Positions 32,801 through 41,675 of a stretch of DNA of 64,000 nucleotides are shown here, in pieces. Each line of letters opens with the position of its first letter. Position 1 is the stretch's first letter. The notes beneath the pieces were generated by a model. That model ran no database searches and was not told the origin of the DNA. It was given only the letters and a program-made list of their open reading frames with translations. Source of the DNA: Euleptes europaea. Taxonomy: Eukaryota > Chordata > Lepidosauria > Squamata > Sphaerodactylidae. The position numbers and the translations under genes were made by a program. Where the stretch lies: contig NC_079322.1 of assembly GCF_029931775.1 (NCBI RefSeq), forward strand, positions 79,235,326 through 79,299,325. Direction: 5' to 3'.

Positions 32801-33030
32801 AGACCCATGAGGAAGAGCAGCCACCGAGGTGCGGCCCCCTCCTCAGTGGACCCGTCCCGTCTCAGGGAGAAGCCAGATCTGCTGGCAAAGGAGCGGGCAC
32901 GAGCCGGAAGCGCCCTGCCGGTATCCCACCAACCTCTCTGAGTGCGAAGGCGTCCGTGGTGTGCCCTGACTGTGGCAGCATCTTCACACACCAGAGGTAT
33001 CTCACCCTGCACCAGAGGAGCCACAGGTGA
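26827..33030 (+). CDS. KRAB C2H2 zinc-finger protein, 10 fingers (gene 2)
   Basis: Coding exons 26827-26835, 27619-27739, 30535-30645 and 31721-33030 join to 1,551 nt, giving 516 residues. Junction phases are 0, 1 and 1. Exon 1 gives only MAQ. Exon 2 is a full KRAB-A box ([18 protein letters not shown] and so on). Exon 3 is the B-box/linker position with [12 protein letters not shown]. The last exon has a basic linker ([11 protein letters not shown]) and ten C2H2 fingers, two before and eight after a 50-residue Lys/Pro-rich gap; the tenth is isolated at the extreme C-terminus. Expected role: nuclear sequence-specific repressor recruiting TRIM28. Splice sites are canonical throughout. Intron 2 holds a 1.26-kb CR1, and a SINE sits 37 bp upstream of the final exon. 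The ortholog is not assigned; it could correspond to one of the 7q36 KRAB genes. Confidence 0.88.
26899..27038. repeat. perfect 140-bp palindrome
   Basis: Two 70-bp arms (26899-26968 and 26969-27038) are exact reverse complements with no spacer; the centre is GCGCAG|CTGCGC. Arms begin CGGCCTCCCTGCAGCC. It lies in intron 1 of gene 2, 63 bp after exon 1. It may be a true cruciform-capable site or an assembly fold-back. Confidence 0.95.
27619..27739 (+). CDS. gene 2 exon 2 (KRAB-A)
   Basis: Acceptor CCCCACAG, donor GTAAGG, 121 bp, phase 0 to 1. Carries the conserved [13 protein letters not shown] and a later MMENY. Confidence 0.92.
27834..27945 (+). repeat. MIR/CORE-like SINE, 5' part
   Basis: TGTAGTGGTTAAGGGCGGCAG, then GGTTCGATGCC and GTGACCTTGGGCTGGTCAC. 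Cut off where the CR1 begins. Its 3' part may resume after the CR1 at about 29208 ('atctctgccccacctacctc'), which would make the CR1 an insertion into this SINE. Confidence 0.65.
27948..29205 (+). mobile_element. CR1 LINE, 5'-truncated, open reverse-transcriptase frame
   Basis: An open frame of about 400 codons covers the C-terminal two-thirds of CR1 ORF2: [30 protein letters not shown], the catalytic FADD (in [10 protein letters not shown]), EKDLGVV-type ERDLGVVVD, and [15 protein letters not shown]. The 3' tail ends with 'tgatccagcagggactttct' and 'tatgttctta'. The 5' portion with the endonuclease is missing, so it cannot be autonomous. This is the youngest-looking LINE in the window. Confidence 0.92.
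29245..29604 (+). repeat. two tandem tRNA-Ala-like SINEs
   Basis: A partial copy at 29245-29372 is followed by a full copy at 29384-29604 with A-box TGGCTCAGTGGTAGAGCC and tail 'gaaggcagcttcatgtg'. Confidence 0.8.
30019..30362 (-). mobile_element. two consecutive CR1 3' tails
   Basis: Both begin 'acataagaaaggccct' (about 30024 and 30254) and share the 'agtctgttcacac' block. Same type as at 25.26-26.26 kb. Confidence 0.7.
30535..30645 (+). CDS. gene 2 exon 3 (KRAB-B/linker)
   Basis: Acceptor TTTTCTCCGCAG, donor GTGAGG, 111 bp, phase 1 to 1. Reads [19 protein letters not shown], then [10 protein letters not shown]. Confidence 0.85.
31474..31686 (+). repeat. tRNA-Ala-like SINE next to the final exon of gene 2
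   Basis: Head GGGCTGTAGCTCAGTGGCAG, B-box GGTTCAATCCCC, tail 'agaaggcggcttcatgtatt'. It ends just before the pyrimidine tract that serves the acceptor at 31720. Confidence 0.85.
31721..33030 (+). CDS. gene 2 exon 4 (zinc-finger array)
   Basis: Acceptor TTCTTCCCAGCAG, enters in phase 1, ends TGA at 33028-33030. Encodes the basic linker and all ten fingers. Confidence 0.92.
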
Positions 33031-33254
33031 GGAGCAGATCTGTTGCTGGAGTTCAAGACTGTGGCGTCAGGCGAGAGGCAACAGAGCCGGATGAGCCGGA
33101 GGCGCTCACAGAAGGGAGGGCAGACACAGTTCTAGGGCTGTGTGCGGCTCAGAGTCCTTTCCCGGCTGGAAAGGAATTCAAGGAAGTTCTGCTTCACCCT
33201 TCCCCGTGGCTCCCCATGGTCCCAACTCACCTTTCTCACTCTGGAACTGGCACA

Positions 33255-34212
33255 AGAGAGTCTCTCCCCCCCCCCCTTCAAACTCAACTGGTTCTGGTCA
33301 CCCTGTCTCAAAAGGGTCATCATCGCAGTGCTGGAGAAAGTGCAGAAGAGAGCAACCAAGATGATTAGGGGGTTGGAACGCCTTTCCTACAAGGAAAGGC
33401 TGAAGAGTCTGGGACTTTTCAGTTTAGAAAAGAGATGGCTAAGGGAGGGGGACAGAATAGAGGCTTATAAAGTTATGCAGGGGGTGGAGAGAGTGACAAA
33501 GCGAACTTTTTTCTTTCTGTCCCAAAATACTAGAACTCGAGGGCATTCAATGAAGACGATGGGCAGTAGATTCAGGATGGACAAACGGAAACACTTCTTT
33601 ACACAACGAGAGAGTAAAATGTGGAATTTGCTGCCAGAGGATGTGGTGACAGCCCTAGGCATAGATTAGGGGGATTAGGAAGATTCATGGAGGAGAGTCT
33701 CTAGCAGTGGCTGCTAGCCATGGTAACTAAAGGGAGCTTTTGTGTTCAGAGCCAGGTGTACCTCTAAATCCCAGTGCCAGGAGGCAAAATCAGAATCGTA
33801 GGCGGCCTGGGCCTCTGTGCCCTGTTGTTGGCCCTCCAGAGGAACTGGTTGGCCACCATGTGGGACAGGATGCTGGACTAGAGAGCCAGCGTGGTATACT
33901 GGTTAAGAGCGGTGGTTTGGAGCAGTGGAGTCTGATCTGGAGTCTGATTCCCCACTCCTCCACAGGAGCGGCGGAGGCTGATCTGGTGAACTGGATTTGT
34001 TTCCCCACTCCTACACACCTTGGGCTAGTCACAGTTCTCTTAGAGCTCTCTCAGCCCCACCTTCCTGACAGGGTGTCTGTTGTGGGGAGGGGAGGGGAAG
34101 GTGATTGTAAGCCGGTTTGAGTGGTAGAGAAAGTTGGCCTATAAAAACCAACTCTTATTCTACTAGTAACTAGATGGACCCTCACTGGCCTGATCTAGCA
34201 GGGCTCTTCTGA
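33255..34212 (+). mobile_element. CR1 LINE 3' end, split by a SINE
   Basis: The frame includes [20 protein letters not shown], 'YKERLKSLGLFSLEKRW' and 'MDKRKHFFTQRESKMWN'. The 3' tail is split at about 33880 and resumes at about 34166 ('ctagatggaccctcactggc'). Confidence 0.8.
33881..34165 (+). repeat. MIR/CORE-like SINE inside CR1
   Basis: Head AGAGCCAGCGTGGTATACTG, core TTGGGCTAGTCACAGTTC, tail 'gtaagccggtttgagtggta'. Flanked by halves of one CR1 tail. Confidence 0.75.
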
Positions 34213-34214
34213 TG

Positions 34215-34900
34215 TTCTTAGGGAGGTTGTTTGTAGCTGTGTCATTCCAGAAGTAAAATCACAAAAGCCCAGAACATTATGTGTAATACCTTTTAATAGG
34301 ACTGACCCAACGGGGAAATTGTTACGGCCTTTTATCCCAATTGTTGGGGAAAGCATTTACTTTAAAACCGGCACATGGAATCTTTTTGATGTTGCATCAA
34401 CCACTAAATCACAGTGCTTTATTGAGATGATTATTTTCTTCAATACCTGATATCTGTAGGTTATCAGCCCTCTGACTGAGGAGAGCTTGGATGTTTATTT
34501 ATTCCAGGTGTCAAGTGAAAACCTCATATCCCAGCCAAAAATCACTCATGTTTATCTTTTAAGATGTTTATTTAAAATCAATCTGATCACCCTTGAAATA
34601 ATTAAATAAAAATAATCACAAAAACATTATGTATCTTATCTATCTTAAATTTAAAAGATAAAATACATTTTCTAGGATTCTTACCAAAGCATTTTCAGAA
34701 CAGGTGTGGTGTAAGACAACTCTGAATGAAGAATGACACTTCCCCAAAGAATGCTTGTTCCAAATTCTGTTCTTCTTGTTCTGGTCATTCTAAGATTCAA
34801 GTCTAGGCATAAATCCATGTATTCACAGACTACCTTTCTCAAGATTGAGACAATGAGAACAAAGCAGAAGCAATAAGGAGAAGTAGATGCTTGCAGATTT
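34215..34900. other. AT-rich intergenic stretch, nothing recognised
   Basis: Low-GC sequence with scattered AATAAA words. I see no splice-bounded frame and no transposon ends. Confidence 0.4.
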
Positions 34901-34906
34901 AGGGGA

Positions 34907-35117
34907 GGGGCCATGGCTCAGTGGTAGAGCATCTGCTTGATATGCAGAAGGTCCCAGGTTCAATCCCTGTATCTCCAGTTAAAGGAACCAGGCAAGTAGG
35001 TGATGTGAAAGACCCCTGCCTGAGACCACCGAGAGCCTCTGCCGGTTTTAGTAGACAATACTGACTTTGATTGACCGAGGGTCTGGTTCAGTATCAGGCA
35101 GCTTCATGTGTTCATTT
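34907..35117 (+). repeat. tRNA-Ala-like SINE
   Basis: GGGGCCATGGCTCAGTGGTAG head, GGTTCAATCCC B-box, 'tcaggcagcttcatgtgttc' tail. Confidence 0.85.
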
Positions 35118-35461
35118 AAAAACCAAAAACCGAATTCTCTGGCATACTGTGTTCAAGATCCTGTACCTGCTGACCATGTAGTGATGTGCAAGCATTCAAG
35201 CTCACCAGAACTCTTCACCAGCCCAGAGGTTACAAAATAAAAAGAGGGGGAAAGCAGATTTTGCAGGTCATGATTTTCAGACAATATAGCTTGGCCTTTT
35301 TTAATTGAAAACGATAGGAAGTTTAATTTGCAGCTCATGAACTGGATACAAAGTATTTATACAAAACAGCATGCAAAGATTTTCATAAATGGAGCGCTGA
35401 CTGATGGATTTCATATTGAGAAAGGAACATTTCCAGGATGCCCATCATGGCCACTTCTATT

Positions 35462-35606
35462 TATTCTTTTTTTTTAAAAATGATTTTTATTATATAAAGG
35501 AGGGGTACAAAAAGGAAAAAAGGGACAGGGGGAAAGAAGAAAAAGTATGTCACACACACACACACACACAGGGGAAAAGAAGAAAAAATATGTCCAACAT
35601 ATGATG

Positions 35607-35702
<96 letters not shown>

Positions 35703-36045
35703 GAGAGAGAAAATTGAATTCAAAGATAAGTCATACAACTCTACACCCTTTTCTTATCTCAATATTTTGTTATTTAGTTTTAATCTTCAATCTATTTATA
35801 AAATAGTTTCCATTTTTCATTAAACTGCTTGTATTCCATATCATTACTTGTATAGATCATAAAGGCCATTTTTGCCATCATGGCCTACTCCGTCAGTTTT
35901 TCCTTCCATTCTGCTATATCTGGAGGAGGTGGTGGTTTCCATTTCCTCGCTAAAACTGTTCTGGCAGCCGTCACAGCATATTTAAATAGATCTTTAAGTT
36001 GCGGAGATAGTTCCGGTGCTATAATGTCGAGCAGCATATTCTAAT
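35462..36045 (-). mobile_element. L1-like LINE 3' end with internal TA microsatellite
   Basis: The left edge is a T-run (poly(A) on the minus strand). The complement of 35790-36045 reads an L1 ORF2-like C-terminus (AEWKEKLTE, AMMAKMAFMIY, FNEKWKLF). The 3' UTR contains (CA)n at about 35553 and (TA)n at 35610-35699. Confidence 0.65.
35610..35699. repeat. (TA)n microsatellite, about 45 units
   Basis: Uninterrupted alternating TA over about 90 bp. Confidence 0.95.
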
Positions 36046-36549
36046 GGAAGCGTTTGTGGGAACATCTTTTGAAGTCCTTGGTGAAGGGCTTTCCGATACG
36101 GCCGTAGCTTCGAACAGGGTCCACCCTGGGTGGTCGTCAGAGCCGTCCGGGGGTATTCTGACACTTCCAACAAGCCGGGGAATTCTGACACTTCCGTGCC
36201 CCGAATGGCTCCTGCCTCCTGGGCTCCCAGCGGGGGGTTTCATGGCCACGGGGTTCAGAGAAGGTCTGTCGCGGAGAGACGAGGAGCCCACGCGCGAAAC
36301 GCTTGCGGAGAAAAAAGGGTGGGACCTGGGAGCTGGAAGGACTCTTGCGGACGAACTTCTTTCTGTGAACGGGGTGGGGGGTGGGATATCCACCCCCCCT
36401 CCCCCGGTGCAATAATGCAACGAGGGCTGAAGGCGCCCCTCCCCTCCCCTCCGGCCCGCCCCGCAGCCGCCTCGGCGCCTCCGCCCGGTCCAGCTGCGGC
36501 TGTCCCTCCACGGCAGCCAGCGCCCCGTTCGGGCGGGCTGGCCAGGGCT

Positions 36550-36550
<1 letters not shown>

Positions 36551-36580
<30 letters not shown>
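36551..36580 (+). repeat. (CAG)10 trinucleotide repeat
   Basis: Ten uninterrupted CAG units inside the CpG island, about 250 bp upstream of the proposed start codon of gene 3. Confidence 0.95.
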
Positions 36581-36581
<1 letters not shown>

Positions 36582-36826
36582 CTCCCCGGCCCTCTGCACC
36601 CGCTCAGGGGACCCGGCCGGAGCAGACGGCCCGGGCCCCGCCAGCCGACCCCTGCGCGGCTTCTCTGGCGCGCCCGGCCCGGCGCTGCGCGGCAGGCTGG
36701 GGCAGCGGGCGGTCAGTGTGGGCGGCGCTGTCCGTGGCCGGCCCCTCCGCCCGCCCGCCCAGCGGATGCGGGTCAGCAGCCCTCCGGCCGGCCGGCCGCG
36801 GCCACAGCCCCCTCCGCTCCGCGGCC

Positions 36827-36838
36827 ATGCGCGCCCGG
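36827..36838 (+). CDS. gene 3 exon 1 (ATG exon)
   Basis: GCGGCCATGCGCGCCCGG followed by GTAAGG. Four codons in phase 0, in the same arrangement as gene 2. Confidence 0.75.
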
Positions 36839-39800
36839 GTAAGGCGGCGGGGCGTGGGGCGCGGGGGGCTCTGCTGGCCCGCCGGGAGGAGGGTGGGGGG
36901 CTCCGGCAGGAGCGCTCCCTTCCTTCTGCGGTGGGACTCCGGGGCGGGCGGGCGGGGGGCGGCTCTCTGCGTGCGTGCCTGGCCGGGCTTGTGGTGCGCG
37001 AGGGGCCGCGGCTCAGGGGCTGCGCATCCTGCCGAAGGGCCCCGGCTCAGTCCCCGGGCCCCCCTCCGGCGGCAAGGGCCAGGCAGGAGGGGAGGGGAAA
37101 GGCCGCCGCCCCCCACCCCCACCCCACCCCACCCCCTGGAGAGCCGCGGCCAGCCTGAGCGGACGAGACTGCCCTGATGGGCCCGGGGGGGTCCGGCTCA
37201 GGAGGAGGCTGCTTCCCGGGAGGGGCCATGGCTCCGGGGCAGAGCCTCTGCTTGGCACGCAGAAGGGCCCCCGGTTCAATCCCCAGCAGCATCTCCAGTT
37301 AAAAAGGACCAGGCCGGACATGATGGGAAAGACCCTTTTCTGCCTGAGACCCTGGAGAGCCGCGGCCAGCCTGAGTAGACGGGACGGACGCGGATGGGCG
37401 GAGGGGGGTCTGATTCAGCAGAAGGCAGCTGCAGCTGGGTGTTCGTGTCCTCTTCTGTTTGGGAGGGGCCTTGGCTCACTGGTCGAGCATCTCCTGCGCA
37501 TGCAGGAGGTCCCGGGTTCAATCCCCGGCATCTCCAGTTGAAAGGACCAGGCAGTAGGTGATGGGAAAGGCCTTCTTCTGCCTGAGACCCTGGAGGGCCT
37601 CTGCCAGTCTGAGTAGACAACACTGACCTAGATGGACCGAGGGTCTCAGAAGGCAGCTTCATGCTTTCTACATTTATTTTCCAAAACAACAACAACAGGC
37701 CTTTTCCTAAAAAACATGGGTTGTCTTCTGTTATTGAGACTGGCCGGGGGCCCTGGTGCTGGTGGGCAAAGAGCTGGAGCCCCCGGCTGCTTTGGGCTTC
37801 CTGGCTGGGTGGAGGAGGATCCCAGGAGGCGCTGCTGAGTTGCTGTGGTTTTCTGTTCCAGGCCCTGGTGACGCTGGAAGACATCACGGTCTCCTTCTCC
37901 CCAGAAGAGTGGGCAGAGCTGGAGGAATGGCAGCGAGCCCTTCACCGGGAAGTCATGCAGGAGAACTCTGAGCTCGTTGCCTCTCTGGGTAAAAGGTCCT
38001 GTTTTCTTGGGTTGGGCCAGTAGCAGAAAGGCCCCGTCAGCTCTCTCTAGTCCCAGGCTGCTGTGGACCACTTCAAACCTCTTGCAGCCCTGTGCTGTTT
38101 TGCGTTCTGCCCTCCTTTACTCTTCAGCCATTGGGCTGGGTGTTTGGGCCAAGATCCATCTAGGCCAGCCTCCCACCTCCAGCAGATGCCCCTGCAAAGC
38201 TCCCCTGGGAAAGTGAAGTGGTGGTGGGAAGTGCCATCAAGTCGTGGCGGACTTATGGTGACCCCATAGGCTTTTCAAGGAAAGAGACGAGCAGAGGTGG
38301 TTTGCCGTTGCCGGCCTCTGCATAGCAACCCTGGGCTTCATTGGTGGTCTCCCATCCAAATACTAACCAGGGCCAACCCTGCGTAGCTTCCGAGATCAGA
38401 CAAGATCAGGCTAGCCTGGGCTATCCAGGTCAGGACGGGACAGTGAACTTCACCCTCAGAAATTTAGGGCCATGCCTCATTCCGAGGAAACCAACTAGCT
38501 TGGAACTAGTAAACTCTAGTAATTTTTGCACAGTAGCATGCATTGCATGTGTCATGCGATGTTAAGAATTAGGATCGTTTTTGAAAAGGATCGGGAAAAT
38601 CTGTGGTGGGTGGCTGTTTAGGGGAACCTCCCGCTGAGTCCGTGCTGTTGGAGTCAAACAGCTGGGGACGGGGGAAGCAGGTAAGCCTCTAAGGGCTGGG
38701 GGCTGGACTCAAGGGACCCCCCCCCCCTTGGCCTGACCCAGCAAGGAAGCTGGTGGCATTCTTCTATCAGTATTAGTGCTCTGACGTACTGGGCGGGGGG
38801 GTCCTGAGGGAAAATGGGGGACACCCAATGGGAGGGCGGTTTTTTAAAAAAAAGCAAGATGTTAATGTTTGCTGAGAATATATTGAAAGTACGTTCTCCT
38901 CCTTCTGAGCAGGCTGTGATATTGGAGATATCAGAATTAAGGAGGAAGAGGAGGAGGAGGAGGAAGACCTGAAAGTGTTGTTGGTGGAAGCGGCAGAAGA
39001 GTTGGCTCCTCAGAGCTGGAGGGCGGCTGGCGAAAACCGACCTGGGCCACTCAGTGGGCACAGGGGGTCCTTGTGGGAGGATGTGGACTGGGAAGAGCTG
39101 GTGCCACAAAGGCCCTATGGGGAGGGGCCTGGGGCCCAGTGCCCACTCACCTGCCCCGAGTGCAGGAAGCGCTTCAAGAGCAAAGCGGCCCTCCAGACCC
39201 ACGGGCGGATCCACACGGGGGAGCGGCCCTTTGCCTGTGCCGAGTGCGGGCGGAGCTTCACCCAGCGGCAGCACCTGGCCACCCACCTGCGGGTGCACGG
39301 GGGGGAGCACCCTTTCGCCTGCGCCACCTGTGGCTGCACCTTCCGCCTGCAGAAGCTGCTCCTGACGCACCAGAGGAAGGCTCACTCGGATGAGCCGCCC
39401 TTGTCTTGTGCCGACTGCGGCAAGCTCTTCAACCACAAGCACCACCTGATGACCCACCAGCGGGTGCACACGGGCGAGCGCCCCTTCCCCTGCCTGGCCT
39501 GTGGCAAGAGCTTCACCCAGAAGCACCACCTCCAGACGCACCAGCGCAGCCACTCCGTGGACCGGCCCTTCCCTTGTGCGGCGTGCGGCAAGACCTTCAA
39601 GGACCGCACCGGCGTCTTGATGCACCAGATCGTCCACACGGGCGCCAAGCCCTTTGCCTGCCAGAGCTGCAGCAAGATCTTCAGCCACAAGCACCACCTG
39701 GTGATCCACCAGCGCGTTCACACTGGCGAGAAGCCCTTCTCTTGCACGGTGTGTGGGAAGCGGTTCACCCAGAAGCACCATCTCCTGAGTCACGAGCGCA

Positions 39801-40159
39801 TCCACACGGGTGAACGCCCGTACCACTGCGAGGAGTGCCCCCGCAGCTTCAAGGACCGGATAACCCTCAAGCTGCACGTGCGGCTCCACACAGGCGAGAA
39901 ACCGTTTTCCTGCACCCGCTGCGGGGAGAGCTTCCGGCTGCGGAAGGCGCTGCTCTCCCACCAGCGGGCCCATGACACCCCTGCGCAGCTCATCTGCACA
40001 GAGTGCGGGGAGAGCTTCCCGCGTTTGCGCAGCTTGGCCGCCCACAGGCGGCGGATGCACCCCTCAGCGCCAAAGGAAATGGCCTCCCGGCCTGGGTCGG
40101 CCGGTAAACCCCTCTGCATCCCTGAGTCCCAGGCTGGTGGGGAGAAGGGACAAGCATAG
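36827..40159 (+). CDS. KRAB C2H2 zinc-finger protein, 11 fingers (gene 3)
   Basis: Coding exons 36827-36838, 37862-37988 and 38913-40159 join to 1,386 nt, giving 461 residues. Junction phases are 0 and 1. Exon 1 encodes MRAR. The KRAB-A box covers about residues 5-47 ([15 protein letters not shown], then [16 protein letters not shown]). There is no separate B-box exon. The last exon starts CDIGDIRIK with a run of eight Glu and one Asp, then a linker, then eleven fingers from about residue 135 to 430. Fingers 4-6 and 7-9 are paralogous triplets: HKHHL, QKHHL and KDR helices in each. Finger 3 has a lengthened His spacing and finger 11 ends HRRRMH. Expected role: KRAB/TRIM28-dependent repressor in the nucleus. 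It lies tail to tail with SSPO. The ortholog is not assigned. Confidence 0.88.
37217..37672 (+). repeat. two tRNA-Ala-like SINEs in intron 1 of gene 3
   Basis: Copies at 37217-37440 and 37464-37672, each with head 'ggctc...gag', B-box GGTTCAATCCCC and tail 'gaaggcagct'. Confidence 0.8.
37862..37988 (+). CDS. gene 3 exon 2 (KRAB-A)
   Basis: Acceptor TTTCTGTTCCAG, donor GTAAAA, 127 bp, phase 0 to 1. 127 bp is a usual KRAB-A exon length. Confidence 0.92.
38218..38440 (-). repeat. 5S-rRNA-headed SINE
   Basis: The complement contains CTTGTCTGATCTCGGAAGCT, then 'tagtatttggatgggagacc', a close match to the internal promoter half of 5S rRNA. Confidence 0.8.
38913..40159 (+). CDS. gene 3 exon 3 (acidic linker and zinc-finger array)
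   Basis: Acceptor CCTTCTGAGCAG, enters in phase 1, ends TAG at 40157-40159. Fingers run from LTCPEC to the final HRRRMH. Confidence 0.92.
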
Positions 40160-40529
40160 AAGCTGGACCCGAGGTTGCCCCACCTGGGCCAGGGGGAAAC
40201 ATCCCAGCCAGGCAAGGTTCACCTGCACCTGAGTGTAGCTCCAGAAATTCAAGCACTATGAATCAGATCAGGCTGAAATCTTTAGATGTGGCTGCAGAGG
40301 AAATGCGGCTCTCGATTGTTGTCAGCCTGTCAGACACTTTTCTTCTGGGCCTTTTCTATCTCACTGTCAGCGTTAATCCCATCCCATGCACAGAGCTCAG
40401 AGCAGCATGGAGGTTTCTGCCCCGCCCTTTAGTCTGTCAGCAATTCTGATTCTGTGACCTTAGGCAGATCATGAGAGGGAGGGCACCTTGGGCATCTTCT
40501 GGGCATGACGCATGGGTCACTGGGGGTGG

Positions 40530-40624
40530 TGGTGGGGAGGTAGTTGTGAATTTCCTGCATTGTGCAGGGGGCTAGACTAGATGACCCTAGTGGTCTCTTC
40601 CAACTCTATGATTCTGTGATTCCT
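40530..40624 (+). mobile_element. CR1 LINE tail in the gene 3 3' UTR
   Basis: 'gtgaatttcctgcattgtgc', then 'cttccaactctatgattctg'. Confidence 0.8.
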
Positions 40625-40973
40625 CACAGCAACCCAGTCAATGGAAGGTCAATGGAAAAGCTTCATGGGTATTTGTAGGGAGAGCAGATGGGGGTGGGTG
40701 GGGCTATCCCTGCTGCCAAGAGCACTGTCTGAGCAGTGCTTCTCTTGGCACTTCCTGTCTGAGAAAGAGATCCCTTGGACGTGAGCCAACCACCCCTTGG
40801 CTGTCAGCCTGTGCCTGCCGCTCGTCTGTGCCCTTCACCATCTGGCCTCCTAGATTCCGGACTGGTCCCAAAATGCAGCTTGGACTGGCCATCTTTTTCT
40901 GTCTTTTTTTAAAAAAAATTGTGTTTTTATTTGTTGTAAGGGGCTTTGGATCCCAATAGGGGGGAAAGGAGAC

Positions 40974-40979
40974 AATAAA
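40974..40979 (+). terminator. poly(A) signal AATAAA, probable end of gene 3
   Basis: First canonical signal after the stop codon, about 815 nt downstream. Confidence 0.5.
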
Positions 40980-41494
40980 TATATTGACGTGCAAATGTAC
41001 TTACTTAGTAAATAGACTATGTACTTACTTAGTAAATAGACTGAGAGCATGTACCTTAGTCCAACCTATCAAATGCAAATGGCAGGTTCATGCAGCCTCT
41101 ATTTGCCTCAGGCTGTGGAGAGGGAGTTTAACGACTGCCCTCCACTGCGGGCAAAGAACTCCCACCTGGGCGTGCTCTGTGGCTGGCCTGATCCAGCTTG
41201 TGGGGGACCTGCCCAGCAGTGGCACGAGCTGTGAAGAGAATGCCAGGCCTGTCCTGTGCTGCTAAAGGCTGGGGGCTAGCCATGCCCCTCGTGGCATCCG
41301 TGCCTGGCTCTTTGTGCCAGCAGTGGCTTGGCTGATACTGGGCCTGACCCCATGGGCCCAGGTTGGGAAGAAGCCCCCTCGACCTCTTCCTGCCCCCTTC
41401 CCCTTCTACTCCCGTTGTCTTGCGAGCAACCTGTGCCCCGTCTGCTGTGAAGAGTCAAAGAAGGGAGTCCTCTGGGAAACTGCAGCTGGGTGGT

Positions 41495-41500
41495 TTTATT
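41495..41500 (-). terminator. poly(A) signal AATAAA for SSPO
   Basis: TTTATT on the plus strand, 153 nt beyond the SSPO stop codon. Confidence 0.7.
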
Positions 41501-41652
41501 GAACGGCAAAAAATGGCCTGTGCTGTGTCGGGCATCTTGAGGAGGGGGATTGAGAGATCAGAGGGAGTCTTTGGCATCGTGGAAGAAGCTGTTCAGCACC
41601 TGGACTGAGCCGGCATCCTCTGCAAAGGCCCGGAACTGGCAGGGGGGGTCCA

Positions 41653-41675
41653 TCAGCGCTTGGAGAAATCACCAC
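41653..41675 (-). CDS. SSPO: SSPO last coding exon
   Basis: 23 bp, enters in phase 1, encodes (G)GDFSKR and the stop. Acceptor CGTTCCAG. Confidence 0.85.

Larger units (their letters stand above)
36150..37160 (+). promoter_or_regulatory. CpG island promoter of zinc-finger gene 3
   Basis: CpG density is high from about 36.15 kb and extreme from 36.42 kb to 37.1 kb. It includes the ATG exon at 36827 and a (CAG)10 tract upstream. No TATA box seen. Confidence 0.75.

Noticed and set aside
31531-33024. 497-codon minus-strand frame
   Set aside because: Antisense of the finger array of gene 2, GC-rich, no splice or domain support.
35553-35700. CRISPR-like or regulatory array
   Set aside because: Simple (CA)n and (TA)n microsatellites inside an L1-like 3' end.
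36130-37158. 342-codon frame with a polyglutamine run
   Set aside because: Low-complexity translation of the CpG island and (CAG)10; the supported start of gene 3 is the ATG at 36827 with a splice donor after four codons.
38330-38440. 5S rRNA gene candidate
   Set aside because: Only the internal 5S region is present, fused to a SINE tail shared with the copies at 14 kb and 54 kb.
38654-40060. 468-codon minus-strand frame
   Set aside because: Antisense of the finger array of gene 3.
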